A stretch of DNA of 39,419 nt from Fibrobacteria bacterium GUT31 (GTDB taxonomy: Bacteria > Fibrobacterota > Fibrobacteria > Fibrobacterales > Fibrobacteraceae): positions 1 to 39,419 of the forward strand of contig LIUH01000018.1 of the NCBI GenBank assembly GCA_001462225.1, in the 5' to 3' direction. Below the pieces are notes generated by a model. That model worked only from the letters and a program-made list of their open reading frames with translations. It was not told where the DNA came from and did no database searches. Positions 28,112 through 37,697 of the stretch are shown in pieces. Positions within the stretch are counted from its first letter, which is position 1. Each line of letters opens with the position of its first letter. The position numbers and the translations under genes were made by a program.

Positions 28112-28834
28112 ATGATATTTTTTAGAGTGAGCTTAATTTTTGTTCTTTTGCTGTGCTTCAATTCGTTTGCCGCTTTTAGCGATTACAGAGATCGCGATTC
28201 CGGGCGTTTTCTGCAAAAAACCGTTAAGCCCTTCAGAGCAGACCAAGACGTAGCCGTGATAATCATGCGTGAGAGCATTCCCAGGGGCGGCGGCTATACC
28301 TACCAGTATCCGCGTGAAAATCCCGAACCTATACTCACCGATAAATACGCCATGGAAGGTGATTTGTCCATGGAAATAGAATTGATAGCGAGCGATTATT
28401 CCGGCGTAGCTATTTGCATAGCCGGTTCTGCGGATGTCATTCCATATATGGAAAACGGTGTTTTGGAATTTTGGATTAAAGGCAATGCCGGCGGCGAGGT
28501 TGCCCAGTATGTTCTTGTTGACGACGGGGTAAAAAGCAATGGGGAATCTTTGCAGGTAAAAATGGGTTCCAAAAGTTTCGGCGATATCACAACGGAATGG
28601 CAGAAAATCAGCATCCCTCTTAAATTATTCGGAGAAACCGGAGTTTATTGGGATGCAAAAAACCAAAGGGAAGTTATGATGCCCTTTTCTTGGGGCAATA
28701 TAAAGGGCTTTAGAATAGAGGTTCGCAAAGACGAAAACCAGGCGTTCAAGGTGTGGCTGGACGATATAGTTATCAAAAAAGTCGGTGAAGAATATAAGGG
28801 TCCTGCCGGTTATCCGTTCCGCAATGTTTTGTGA
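28112..28834 (+). CDS. Secreted jelly-roll (CBM11/CIA30-like) protein
   Basis: ATG 28112 is preferred (GGAG 6 nt upstream) over ATG 28106; the product is 240 residues. The signal peptide is MIFFRVSLIFVLLLCFNSFA. The mature protein is all-beta. The region from about 100 to 230 has the look of CBM11/CIA30-type galactose-binding-like domains: GVLEFWIKGNAGGEVAQYVL, TEWQKISIPLKLF, IKGFRIEVRKDENQAFKVWL, then DDIVIKK. No sorting tail is present, so it is probably periplasmic or held by a partner. It is the first gene of a six-gene operon of outer-membrane proteins (gaps of 7-15 nt) and may be a periplasmic or surface glycan-binding component. The family call is by appearance only. Confidence 0.65.
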   Translation: MIFFRVSLIFVLLLCFNSFAAFSDYRDRDSGRFLQKTVKPFRADQDVAVIIMRESIPRGGGYTYQYPRENPEPILTDKYAMEGDLSMEIELIASDYSGVAICIAGSADVIPYMENGVLEFWIKGNAGGEVAQYVLVDDGVKSNGESLQVKMGSKSFGDITTEWQKISIPLKLFGETGVYWDAKNQREVMMPFSWGNIKGFRIEVRKDENQAFKVWLDDIVIKKVGEEYKGPAGYPFRNVL

Positions 28835-28841
28835 GGATTGC

Positions 28842-31172
28842 ATGAAGGAAAAATTTTTCTGTTTGTTTTTTTTCGCTTCCATCGCTTTTGCTGAGAGCGA
28901 TGCAGAGAGTAAATTGCTGCAGGTGGAAGATCGCTTGGATTCCCTCAGCGAATATGCAGGTTCCACAGTTATAGGCAAAGATGATTCCCCCGTTGCTGTT
29001 TCCGGTGATTTTACCGTGCGTTTAAAGCATTTTGATTATACCGAGCCTTCGCAGATGCAAGGCAGTGTAAAAATGCGCACTTTGATAAGTTCATCCCTAA
29101 ACGCCCTCATTGTTGTTTCCCCGGCATCTTATTTAACCGTATTTTCCAGTTTATATTTGCCCTTTGATTTCAGCGGATTTTATACAAATCAGCAGGCTTT
29201 TAAGCCGAATTCGGAGGATATAGGAAACACAGGCGAAAGGGTGCAGGGTTTCCATCCCGCAACGGATTTTTACGGTGCTTCTATAAACGAAAACATGCTC
29301 GTTGGCGTGGATATGCGCGGCGGGATGTTCGGCGCAACGCTCCTCATGGGTGGAGTTATTTGGACAAATCAAAGCCCGCTCAGCATGTGGGAACGTGAAA
29401 CCAATCAGCGTTTTGTTTCTCAATACGAGCTTTATGAAGAAGAAAAGGTGGTAAGCACCTATTACAAAGAAAAGAGTTTTAAGCCGGTAAAAGAGGGAGG
29501 CAGGGCATTTTGGACAAATCGTTCCTTTGGCGGCGTTATGCTGGATGTGCATACCTTGCCTTGGAATTTAAAAGGGCAGGTGTTGCTCTCGCAACCTACA
29601 AATGTCGATATTGGGGTTAGGGACGGTTTGCGCCTTAACAGCAGAGACGGCGGCGAGATGGAACTCATAGGCACCTATGATTATCGAGGTACCGCTATCG
29701 GCGCGCGTTTGGCAAAGGAAAAAATTGAATTTGCAGATGCAAATTTAACCTTGGGTGCAAATTATATGGGTGTGACTTTTGATGCTGCGCAGGTGTACGA
29801 AGACGGATTTGTAAAGAATTTTTACAGCGCAAGCGATACCCTTGTAAAATTTGAAAATCTGCACGTGGTAACCATAGATTTAAAAGGCAATTTAACGCCT
29901 AAATTCTTTTTAGCATTTGACTTGGCACTCAGTTGGGACGATACAACCAAGATACGCACTCTAAATCCGGAAGAACCTGCCAGTTCTTCGTTCTATAATT
30001 CCAAGGACCTTAGTTCGGCAACCTCTACTCCTGCCTTTGGTTTTTATGTAAAAGCCCAAGACAAGCATTGGCAGCCCATAACTTTGGAATTCATTTACCT
30101 GCCCAAAGATTTTTATTCGCCCTATTCAATGTCCAATCCCGATAGATTCCCCGCTTGGCGCCAAGATGAATTTTATGTGGGCGCAGGTACATTCCGCTAT
30201 GGGCCTAACATGATCGGCGCAAATATTAAGTTGGAGCCGGAATTTAATCGCGGTCGTTTTGATTTGCAGTACGGCATTCATAAACAGATAGAAAAAGGCG
30301 AAGATGTTGTAAATTTCAAATATAATTTGGTCGGCAGGCAATTATGGGAAACCTCTTTTTCCTGGACCAGGCATAAACCCTTCTTTCAATTGGATTCCGC
30401 AGCTAACGGGCGTTATGCCGCCAGAGTAGCGGGAAGGCCATACCCCACCCCATTCTTAAAAACCAGCGACCAAACCGGCGGCTTGCGCAGCGGCTATGGC
30501 GAAACATGGGATGCTTTTGTTCCTTATACAAATGTTCAAGATGCCTTTTATTGTTCGCAATATTATTACTATCAAATGGGAGAGGGTGCATCCGAAGCAC
30601 CATGCCAAGTACCTACAAGCGTTAAATGGAATTCCACCGTGGCAGTGGATATGGGTTATGACATCGGGCATTGGTTCGGTACAGACAGAAACATAATGCT
30701 CTCACTCTACACCTCGCTCTCCGGCGTTTCAACGTCCTTTATTCCGGTTGCTTACACGGATAAATATTCTAATGATATGCTCATGTGGAATTTATTTGCG
30801 CAATCCGAGCCTGCTGTTGCTATTACGCCGAATTTGCACGCAATTTTGATTTTTGGCGTGGAAATGTTCCGAGCAGAAAAAGCCTATGCCAACCTCGGCG
30901 GTCCCGTAACTACAGAGATAAACTTGCGCGGTACCAATGCCAGCGGCGGCAGATCTACTTACAATGCGCTTTATCCGGATGGAATTTATTACTATCAGCT
31001 CTCCCCCATAGATATTTTGCAAACAGCACTCGGCTTTGGTTTTGATTGGGATTTTGCCGCCCGTGCCGGTTTGCACTTTCGCTATAAGTATTTGACCAAT
31101 GATGATGAAAATTTGCCGCAGAATAATTGGAAAGCCCATCACGTTCAAGCCGAAACAAAGGTTTGGTTTTAA
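28842..31172 (+). CDS. Large outer-membrane beta-barrel protein A
   Basis: The start ATG 28842 (GAGG 6 nt upstream) gives 776 residues and a clean signal peptide (MKEKFFCLFFFASIAFAES). A short helical segment (ESKLLQVEDRLDSLSEYAG) follows the cleavage site, then long runs of alternating amphipathic strands to a C-terminal Phe (KVWF), typical of an outer-membrane barrel. Aromatic girdle residues are abundant. I recognise no TonB plug, SusC features or OmpA domain. The overall plan (short helix, then about 700-residue barrel) is shared with the next two genes, though sequence similarity to them is low. It may serve as a porin, glycan uptake channel or adhesion platform for the adjacent cellulases. 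It starts 7 nt after the jelly-roll gene. Confidence 0.75.
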   Translation: MKEKFFCLFFFASIAFAESDAESKLLQVEDRLDSLSEYAGSTVIGKDDSPVAVSGDFTVRLKHFDYTEPSQMQGSVKMRTLISSSLNALIVVSPASYLTVFSSLYLPFDFSGFYTNQQAFKPNSEDIGNTGERVQGFHPATDFYGASINENMLVGVDMRGGMFGATLLMGGVIWTNQSPLSMWERETNQRFVSQYELYEEEKVVSTYYKEKSFKPVKEGGRAFWTNRSFGGVMLDVHTLPWNLKGQVLLSQPTNVDIGVRDGLRLNSRDGGEMELIGTYDYRGTAIGARLAKEKIEFADANLTLGANYMGVTFDAAQVYEDGFVKNFYSASDTLVKFENLHVVTIDLKGNLTPKFFLAFDLALSWDDTTKIRTLNPEEPASSSFYNSKDLSSATSTPAFGFYVKAQDKHWQPITLEFIYLPKDFYSPYSMSNPDRFPAWRQDEFYVGAGTFRYGPNMIGANIKLEPEFNRGRFDLQYGIHKQIEKGEDVVNFKYNLVGRQLWETSFSWTRHKPFFQLDSAANGRYAARVAGRPYPTPFLKTSDQTGGLRSGYGETWDAFVPYTNVQDAFYCSQYYYYQMGEGASEAPCQVPTSVKWNSTVAVDMGYDIGHWFGTDRNIMLSLYTSLSGVSTSFIPVAYTDKYSNDMLMWNLFAQSEPAVAITPNLHAILIFGVEMFRAEKAYANLGGPVTTEINLRGTNASGGRSTYNALYPDGIYYYQLSPIDILQTALGFGFDWDFAARAGLHFRYKYLTNDDENLPQNNWKAHHVQAETKVWF

Positions 31173-31187
31173 GCGAGGCAGTGAGAT

Positions 31188-33524
31188 ATGAATAGAAAAC
31201 TGATTTTTGCCTTTTTTGCTTCTTGCTCTCTGGTTTTTGCCACAGAGGATCTCGAGCAGGTTTTAGATAACAAGGTAGAGGATATTAACGCTCGCAAGGG
31301 AATTGAAATAGGGGGAACCGTTAGAAGCGCCTCTTTTAATTCTTATTTTAAGTCTCCCCAAGAGGAACCCAGCAAAACGGGAAACTTCACAAATAGAATG
31401 CCCGACCACGAAATTGCCGAATTTGTGCAATTGGATTTGGATTTTAAATTCCGCCCCTATGATATTATAGGTGCTAATATAAAGTTGCGTTTGGGTGCGG
31501 GAATGCAGGAGTTTTTTGCAGCGGCCGCCACAACGGTAAATGCCCCGTGGATGAACGTTGAGGGTAATTGGGGAGAGAGTTTCTACTGGGTTGTCGGTGA
31601 TTTCCGCCAGTCTTATTCTCCTTTAACCCTTTATATGCCCGGTTTTGACATTATGTATGAGCCAACGGTTTTTGCCCGCAAAAGGGAAATGGCTCAAAAA
31701 GATGCCTTGTTAGAGGGCAATCAAAGGAATTTGCAGGGTTTTAATCTGCAGTTCCGGCCTCAGTTAGGTGAAATTTTAGGTGAACTTCGCTTAGAGGCAT
31801 TGGGTGCGCGTCTGCGGCGTGCGGGTTACCTGGATGCGAGCGGCGCAATGGGCAATATGCTCCCCAACGAGGGCATTCGGGGTGCTACGCAAGCAGGCCG
31901 TTTTGATAAATTCCTTCTCGGCGGCAATATTGAATTATTGCCTCTCGGCAAAAATCTGCTAATCGGCGGAACTTACTTAGCAATTTTTGACGATAAAGGC
32001 ACTTCCAAAACTTATTATTGCGATGATTGTCGCCCAGTTCAGCAGTTGAATGATTATAATAAAGATTATTTGCTCAACACTCTGGATTCTCTGCCGCAAA
32101 AAACCTCTGTTTTTGCCGGGAGAGCAGGTGCAGACATAGCCGCAATACTGGGTATCAATTCATTGGTTGCAAATTTAACGGGTGAATTTGCCAGATCAAA
32201 TGACAAGGTTTATGATGTATCTCCAGTTTATAGCGAACCGGATCCGCTAACTGATGAAGAATCTAAATTTATAGGCACAACGAGTATCAGCAAACAGAAA
32301 GCCGGCAATGCAATACTAGCTCAATTGGATTTGGGTTACAAAAGCGATATAAACGTAATACTCTCCAGTTCTTTTATTCGCAACGATTCGGCTTGGTTCA
32401 ACAATGTAGCGCAAACCCCTTCCTTCTTTGCTCGCCGAGTGTTGAACAGTGATAAAGACGTGGGTTGCAATAATAGTACCTGCACGGATCAGACTTTTAA
32501 TTTAAGCAAATACGGGGTTTATTCCCCCCTCTATTCTTCCTTTGATGCTCTTTACTTCTTTACGCCCAAGCATTCGCCTATTTCCACCACTTTATCAAAT
32601 CAGGCACCGCAAGGGCAAACACAGAGTTACAATTCGGCACCATATGCTAAAAATTCTTGGAATGCCTCTACCTTAACACGTGCAGAGTTAGCTCTTTTGG
32701 AGGAACTCTCCGACCTCAATCTGCAAATGGCTCTGCCAAGCGGCTTTGCCACATCCAACCGCCAAGGATTTCAGGAGGTGTTAACGGCAAATTGGAAGGG
32801 CTTGGCAGAGGTTAAAGGTTTATTTGCTAATTTTGAGCAACTCTCTGCCAATACCAATGCAAAAACTGCAAAGTACACGGAGTTCGGCGGCGGCGCAAAG
32901 GTAAATGTTTTGGGAATTTTCGGCTTTGAGCAAAACCCCCTTGAATTGAGCGGCAGCTACAAGAAATCCGCAAAAGAACAGCAATGGATAGAATTTGGCA
33001 AAGCGGAATTTACCAGCGACTTTATAAACGCCGGTTTATATTACCGCTTCTATAAAAGGTTCGGTGTAACTTTTGGTTATCAGCAGATAAATTCGGATTT
33101 GAATTTGGCCGGAGCAAATGCTCAAAGAATGCAAACTGCTAATTTGGGAATTAATGATCCATCAAAGCCATATTATGATCCCTCACAGCCATTAAAACCA
33201 AAGGGAATTTTTGTTGTTCCCGTTGTAAAGGCAAAGCAAAATCAGTGGATGGCAGGATTTGATTATACCATAACGCCTAATGCTTGGCTTTCCATAAATT
33301 ACGGCATTATGAGTGTTGAGAACACTTATAATATAAAGCATTTTGTGGATGAAACTGTTGTGAAAGACGAAAACGGAAATACTACAGATATTATTTATAG
33401 TTATGCAACGGATACAAATTTGCCCGGTTATATAGCGGTTAGTGAACCTGAAGCTGGAAAGCAGGAGTTAAAACATGAATTTTCTCGTAGTATTCTTGAA
33501 GCAACCATCAATGTGGAATTTTAA
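31188..33524 (+). CDS. Large outer-membrane beta-barrel protein B
   Basis: The protein has 778 residues with signal peptide MNRKLIFAFFASCSLVFATE, a short helix (EQVLDNKVEDINARKG) and a barrel ending in Phe (ATINVEF). It is a clear paralogue of the next gene. Both carry a 'SPLTLYMPGFDIMYEP.. EGNQRNLQGFNLQF' block (about 145-190) and a later 'LALPxGxATxxR.G... FGGGxxVN' block (about 515-585). The early strands (GGTVRSASFNSYF) are followed by FRPYDIIGANIKLRLGAG, reminiscent of porin strands. A pair of Cys near residues 281-284 (CDDC) and another at 425-430 may form surface-loop disulfides. I do not recognise a named family. Location is outer membrane; function unknown, probably linked to polysaccharide binding or uptake by context. 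Confidence 0.75.
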   Translation: MNRKLIFAFFASCSLVFATEDLEQVLDNKVEDINARKGIEIGGTVRSASFNSYFKSPQEEPSKTGNFTNRMPDHEIAEFVQLDLDFKFRPYDIIGANIKLRLGAGMQEFFAAAATTVNAPWMNVEGNWGESFYWVVGDFRQSYSPLTLYMPGFDIMYEPTVFARKREMAQKDALLEGNQRNLQGFNLQFRPQLGEILGELRLEALGARLRRAGYLDASGAMGNMLPNEGIRGATQAGRFDKFLLGGNIELLPLGKNLLIGGTYLAIFDDKGTSKTYYCDDCRPVQQLNDYNKDYLLNTLDSLPQKTSVFAGRAGADIAAILGINSLVANLTGEFARSNDKVYDVSPVYSEPDPLTDEESKFIGTTSISKQKAGNAILAQLDLGYKSDINVILSSSFIRNDSAWFNNVAQTPSFFARRVLNSDKDVGCNNSTCTDQTFNLSKYGVYSPLYSSFDALYFFTPKHSPISTTLSNQAPQGQTQSYNSAPYAKNSWNASTLTRAELALLEELSDLNLQMALPSGFATSNRQGFQEVLTANWKGLAEVKGLFANFEQLSANTNAKTAKYTEFGGGAKVNVLGIFGFEQNPLELSGSYKKSAKEQQWIEFGKAEFTSDFINAGLYYRFYKRFGVTFGYQQINSDLNLAGANAQRMQTANLGINDPSKPYYDPSQPLKPKGIFVVPVVKAKQNQWMAGFDYTITPNAWLSINYGIMSVENTYNIKHFVDETVVKDENGNTTDIIYSYATDTNLPGYIAVSEPEAGKQELKHEFSRSILEATINVEF

Positions 33525-33533
33525 GGGGTGAAT

Positions 33534-35681
33534 ATGAATTTGCAATTAACATCTAAAACCGCCTTGTTCGCCTTGGGTTTGTTTTTTTGCCTTTCTTTTG
33601 CTCAAGAAACGGAGCTTTCCGACCGTCAAAAAACTGTGCTTTCCGCTTTGGATAGCATAGAAGAGAATACCATAGGCTTTGCCTTGAACGGCCGTGCAAA
33701 AGGCGGAGTTTTGAGTTCTTTCCTCAGCTCCAAAGCCCTGCCCGATTCGGCAGATGTTTCCGAATATTCGGCATTTACGGATTTTTTGCTGAGTATTTCC
33801 ATACGTCCCAGCAATGAAACAAAAGCCACTTTTGATTTGCGTTTTCACAAAGACTGGCAATCCGCTTATCGCGAGGGCAATAATTCTCCCGTAATCAGGT
33901 GGTGGTCTTACGATGGCAATATTTTGAACAAAAAGCTGAAATTCAATTTAGGGACAATGCGCCTTGCCTATACGCCGCTGACAATTTACCTGCCCGAGCC
34001 TGACCTCATAATGGAACCGGAGATATTCTCCAACCTTAAAAAAGAAGCGATGGAAGAGAGATACCTAGACGGCACTAATCGCAGGCTTTTGCAAGGTTTA
34101 AATGCCGAATTCAGTATCCCCATCGGAATCTTTGATAATATTCTTTTGCAGGGAACCCTTATGCGTCTGCGCAAAATTGCCAATTCCTCAGACCGCATAT
34201 TCTATGATTTTGACCCAAACAAGGAAAGATATTCCGCGGCGGCTCGCATTGGCGTTGAAACTTTCGGTTTCTCATTGGGCGTAAACGATGTTTACACCTT
34301 TAACAGGTTAGGCAGCACAATAAAAGTTACAGCAGATTCATTGGTGGATTACGAGAAAAACAATGTCTTGAGCATTGAACTGGGCTATAACAGCAAAAAG
34401 TTGCTTTCCGGTCCTGTTAATTTCGGCATTGGAGCGGAGTATGCACTATCCAACTATAGCTACAGGCAAGACCAGAGGGTAATGGTTGCAGACCAAATTT
34501 TAGTTGTAGATGCGGTAACAGGTGCGACCGGCTTGCCCACATATACGCCACCACCGGGGGTTAATGCCAATGGAACAGCAGCAGACACTATAAATCGCTA
34601 TCCATACTGGGGAACAACCGCTCAAAGACCAACTTATGAAATATCTAAGCACAATACCTTAAAAAATAAAGGGGCTTTGCTTGCCGATGCTTTTGTTTCC
34701 TTTAACAGTAGTCCTTTTGATGTAAAGATATCCGGTCATTTTTTGAATGTGAGCAAGGATTTTGAATCTGAGCTTGCGGCTTCTCCTGCGTATTTGCCTA
34801 ATCTGGCAATACTGAACAGTGATGGAGAGCTAAACTCTGCCCTTGCGCAGTTCCGCTCAGGCTCTTTGGAAAATATGTACTATTCCCTTTATTATACCTT
34901 GCCCATGAATGCAGCAACTATAATAAGCGGTAGTCTTGGAAGGAATGGTAATGTATTTAGAGACGGATCATTAGACGCAAACGGCAATTTGTACAACAAC
35001 TACAAATTTTCCCAGTACTATCGCAATGCTTATACTCAACAGGCATTTACCCGCATGGAACGTGATTCAACAATAAGGGAACTGCTGGATCCTGCGGTAA
35101 ACTTGGCATTGCCCTATGGTTATGCCACTCCGGATAGAAAAGGCGGTGATGCGGATTTGACTTTTGTTTGGAACAAAGCCGTAAGCGTTAGGGGGGTATT
35201 TGGCTCCTATTCCTCCGAAAATGAGGATTACACCCGTTTTGGCGGTGGCTTGGAAGTTAATGTAGCGCGCTTGGCAGGTTTTAGCAAAGCTCTTGTGGTT
35301 TCGGGTTCTTATGAACAGAACAAGCAAAAAGGCGGAGAATGTGATCCGGACTGGATTATGGCATGTAATCCTCAGGTGGACCGGATTATGGCCGGTGCAA
35401 AAATAGGTATTTGGCGTGGGCTTTCTTTTGTCGCCGGCTTTCAGCAGCTCACAAAGGAGTTTAAAAATCCCTCTATAACCCCCTATGCTGAGGAGGATGG
35501 CATTATCGCTATTAATAAAATAAGCGAAATTTTGGCAATAGGCGGCCCGCAAATCAAAATAAGCGAGAGGGCGGAATTTTCTTTGCAAGGCGGCTTGCTT
35601 TCAAATTCAATTGAAGCCAATGGAATAAAACTGGATTTGGATAAAATTATAGCTTCCGGCATGGTAACGGTGGAGTTTTAA
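33534..35681 (+). CDS. Large outer-membrane beta-barrel protein C
   Basis: The start ATG 33534 (GGGG 5 nt upstream; GTG 33528 is an alternative) gives 715 residues. The signal peptide spans about 1-23 (ALGLFFCLSFAQE), followed by a short helix (LSDRQKTVLSALDSIEE) and a beta-rich body ending in VTVEF. It is paralogous to protein B: YTPLTIYLPEPDLIMEPEIF, then DGTNRRLLQGLNAEF, and later NLALPYGYATPDRKGG with RFGGGLEVNV. The order helix-barrel-terminal Phe is kept while the loops differ in length and sequence, which suits surface loops that meet different ligands. There are only two Cys in the last third (ECDPDWIMAC). Function unknown; expected in the outer membrane. Confidence 0.75.
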   Translation: MNLQLTSKTALFALGLFFCLSFAQETELSDRQKTVLSALDSIEENTIGFALNGRAKGGVLSSFLSSKALPDSADVSEYSAFTDFLLSISIRPSNETKATFDLRFHKDWQSAYREGNNSPVIRWWSYDGNILNKKLKFNLGTMRLAYTPLTIYLPEPDLIMEPEIFSNLKKEAMEERYLDGTNRRLLQGLNAEFSIPIGIFDNILLQGTLMRLRKIANSSDRIFYDFDPNKERYSAAARIGVETFGFSLGVNDVYTFNRLGSTIKVTADSLVDYEKNNVLSIELGYNSKKLLSGPVNFGIGAEYALSNYSYRQDQRVMVADQILVVDAVTGATGLPTYTPPPGVNANGTAADTINRYPYWGTTAQRPTYEISKHNTLKNKGALLADAFVSFNSSPFDVKISGHFLNVSKDFESELAASPAYLPNLAILNSDGELNSALAQFRSGSLENMYYSLYYTLPMNAATIISGSLGRNGNVFRDGSLDANGNLYNNYKFSQYYRNAYTQQAFTRMERDSTIRELLDPAVNLALPYGYATPDRKGGDADLTFVWNKAVSVRGVFGSYSSENEDYTRFGGGLEVNVARLAGFSKALVVSGSYEQNKQKGGECDPDWIMACNPQVDRIMAGAKIGIWRGLSFVAGFQQLTKEFKNPSITPYAEEDGIIAINKISEILAIGGPQIKISERAEFSLQGGLLSNSIEANGIKLDLDKIIASGMVTVEF

Positions 35682-35691
35682 GGAGTTGTTT

Positions 35692-36654
35692 ATGAAACTG
35701 TCTGTTTTTTTTAGTGTTGCAGTTGTTATGTTTGCCGGCTTGTTTTGGAGTTGCTCGGATTTATCCGTAAGCAAGCAGGAGGCGCTTGAAGTTGAGCTTC
35801 CGGCTGATTTTAACTGGGAAGAATACGCCTCAATAAACAGAGATGTTCCGGCCAGCCAAATCGCTTTTGATATTCAGAAAAAATTAACCGTGTATAGCGA
35901 ATTCAAAACCGATTCTTTGCGAGAGAGAATTAAGGATTGTTTGGCAGTTTTAGGTGATTCGGCTTTAGCCGGCAAAATTTACCTAGAGTATGCAAATTGC
36001 CCTCAAATAGGTTGGGACAAAAGTTCTGCTTGCACCGGTGCATATGCAAACAATCCGAATTATAATATTGTTAAGGACGGAAATACTACTTGCAACATAG
36101 GAGTTTGTTGGGATGGTGGCTGGGACACACCTTATCCTTGCGGAGATGACATATGCCCCGGTTTCAATGATCCGCTTACGGGAATTTTGAAAACTAAAAT
36201 AGAGACCTATAAGACTTCGGGGATAAACTCGCCCGGAACTTTTTTTACAACGGAAAAAGAGATAAATATGCTATGCAGATTTATTTTGCCTAGGGTAGAA
36301 ACCCCTGAAGAAGCGGAAGGCTATTTGAAAGCCTTTTATTCTTATGATCCGGCTTCCGATTCACCTGTTTTCGGTTCGTCTATAGATCCGACTCTTATTA
36401 AACAGCATTATTTTTTAGTTGGTCGCAGTGAAGGGCGGCCGTATAAATATTGCAAGCCTGGTTCTTACGATCCAACCAAGACAAGGGAAATTAAATATTG
36501 CAGGCCTGATACTTACGATCAAACCAAGTGCCTTGCATTGGAATTCAAAACTACTCAAGGGCATACTTTTTACGATTACAGTCAAAATTTATTTTGTTTA
36601 AATGAATGCGAAGATAAAACCATATGTGATGACAAAATATATCTGCTAAAATAA
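35692..36654 (+). CDS. Cys-rich lipoprotein with Fibrobacter-like YC-x-P-x-x-YD repeats
   Basis: The product has 320 residues from ATG 35692 (GGAG 7 nt upstream). The signal MKLSVFFSVAVVMFAGLFWS precedes Cys21, an imperfect but plausible lipobox (FWSC). The mature part has more than a dozen Cys, including CNIGVCWDGGW and CGDDICPGF clusters and a final CLNECEDKTIC, suggesting a disulfide-rich extracytoplasmic fold. Two 16-residue repeats (KYC[KR]P[GD][ST]YD[PQ]TK; 36445-36540) recall the YC-x-x-G-xx-YD repeats of Fibrobacter secreted proteins. I do not recognise a catalytic motif. It comes 10 nt after barrel protein C and may be its surface partner, as SusD lipoproteins are for SusC, though it is not SusD-like in sequence. 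Confidence 0.7.
   Translation: MKLSVFFSVAVVMFAGLFWSCSDLSVSKQEALEVELPADFNWEEYASINRDVPASQIAFDIQKKLTVYSEFKTDSLRERIKDCLAVLGDSALAGKIYLEYANCPQIGWDKSSACTGAYANNPNYNIVKDGNTTCNIGVCWDGGWDTPYPCGDDICPGFNDPLTGILKTKIETYKTSGINSPGTFFTTEKEINMLCRFILPRVETPEEAEGYLKAFYSYDPASDSPVFGSSIDPTLIKQHYFLVGRSEGRPYKYCKPGSYDPTKTREIKYCRPDTYDQTKCLALEFKTTQGHTFYDYSQNLFCLNECEDKTICDDKIYLLK
36445..36540 (+). repeat. 48-bp tandem repeat, 2 copies
   Basis: Units 36445-36492 and 36493-36540 encode KYC..YD.TK modules in the Cys-rich lipoprotein; the first 36 nt of each are best conserved. Confidence 0.8.
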
Positions 36655-36668
36655 AAGTGAGGTTTGCG

Positions 36669-37697
36669 ATGAAAAAGAATTTGCTGTTTTTTATTTTACT
36701 GTGTGCTACGGCGCTCTTTGCCCAAAACGGGGTAATAGCTTATTTTCCCCATTGGGCGCAGTATTCGCAATTTAAGCCTTCTGATGTGCGCTACAACCTT
36801 ATAACGGAAATCCGCTACGCTTATTTAACGCCAAGCGGCTCGGAATTGCTCTTTGCAGATGAATCCGATAAGGACAATTTTTTGGCTTTGGTAAAGCTGG
36901 CAAAAGCCGCAAAAGTTAAGGTTAGGGTAGCAGTGGGCGGTTTGGGCAGTGAAAGTGCTATGTCCGATGCTTATTCAAATTCTACGGGTTTTGCGAGAGC
37001 TGCCGCGGCCTTCAAAAAGGAATACGGCATAGACGGTTTTGAACTGGATGGCGGGGCAATAGATGCTTCCGGTGCAAAGAACCTTGTCAAGTTGGCAAAT
37101 GAACTGGCCGATGAGGGGATTTCCGTTTCCATAGCCGCTCCGGGAGAAGAGTCTTTAGCATCTGCGTTTCGCGATGTGAGCAAAATAGATGCAATCTCCC
37201 TGTGGTTCACTGACGGTGCTTCTGCAAATGATTCGCAGGTCAAGTCCAACTCAAACACAAGCGAAAACATCAGAGTTTTAGCGGCTTTTGCAAACGCAGG
37301 CATTCCCAAAAACAAACTAGTGCCCATTCTCCCCTTCTACGGCAAAACCTTTTACCGCGCAAACGGCTTAGGCTCTTCGCACGAGGGCGCAGGTTCCGGC
37401 AACGACGGTGTTTTGTCCTACAAAGACATTTTAGATAAATTCAAAGACGCAAATGCTTACAACGTTAGCTTTGATGAATCCAGCGAAAGCGAGGTTGCCG
37501 TTAGCGAAAACGAAACCATAGTCTTTAACGGCATTCCTTCGGTTGAGGCAATGTCCAAAGCAGTGAAAGAAAACAGCTATGGCGGCGTAGCGGCATTTGA
37601 TATTTCCGGCGACCACAAAGAACCCATAGTTTCATTATTGGTCACAATAGGCAAAATTCTAAGACCGGAAGTGGATTACAAGGCTAAGAGGCGTTAG
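36669..37697 (+). CDS. GH18-fold (chitinase-like) secreted protein lacking the catalytic Glu
   Basis: The start ATG 36669 (GAGG 7 nt upstream) gives 342 residues. Signal peptide MKKNLLFFILLCATALFAQN. The first strand GVIAYFPHWAQYSQF and the VKVRVAVGGLGSESAMS strand are typical of GH18 barrels, and later PFYGKTFY matches the conserved GH18 pattern (YGR.W/F). In the active-site motif DGxDxDxE this protein reads DGFELDGG (122-129): the second Asp is Glu125 and the catalytic Glu is Gly129. It should therefore not hydrolyse glycans by the GH18 mechanism and is more likely a lectin-like or structural protein binding beta-linked glycans or peptidoglycan. It ends the barrel operon, and its 3' end overlaps the convergent SprA-related gene by 14 bp. 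Confidence 0.85.
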   Translation: MKKNLLFFILLCATALFAQNGVIAYFPHWAQYSQFKPSDVRYNLITEIRYAYLTPSGSELLFADESDKDNFLALVKLAKAAKVKVRVAVGGLGSESAMSDAYSNSTGFARAAAAFKKEYGIDGFELDGGAIDASGAKNLVKLANELADEGISVSIAAPGEESLASAFRDVSKIDAISLWFTDGASANDSQVKSNSNTSENIRVLAAFANAGIPKNKLVPILPFYGKTFYRANGLGSSHEGAGSGNDGVLSYKDILDKFKDANAYNVSFDESSESEVAVSENETIVFNGIPSVEAMSKAVKENSYGGVAAFDISGDHKEPIVSLLVTIGKILRPEVDYKAKRR

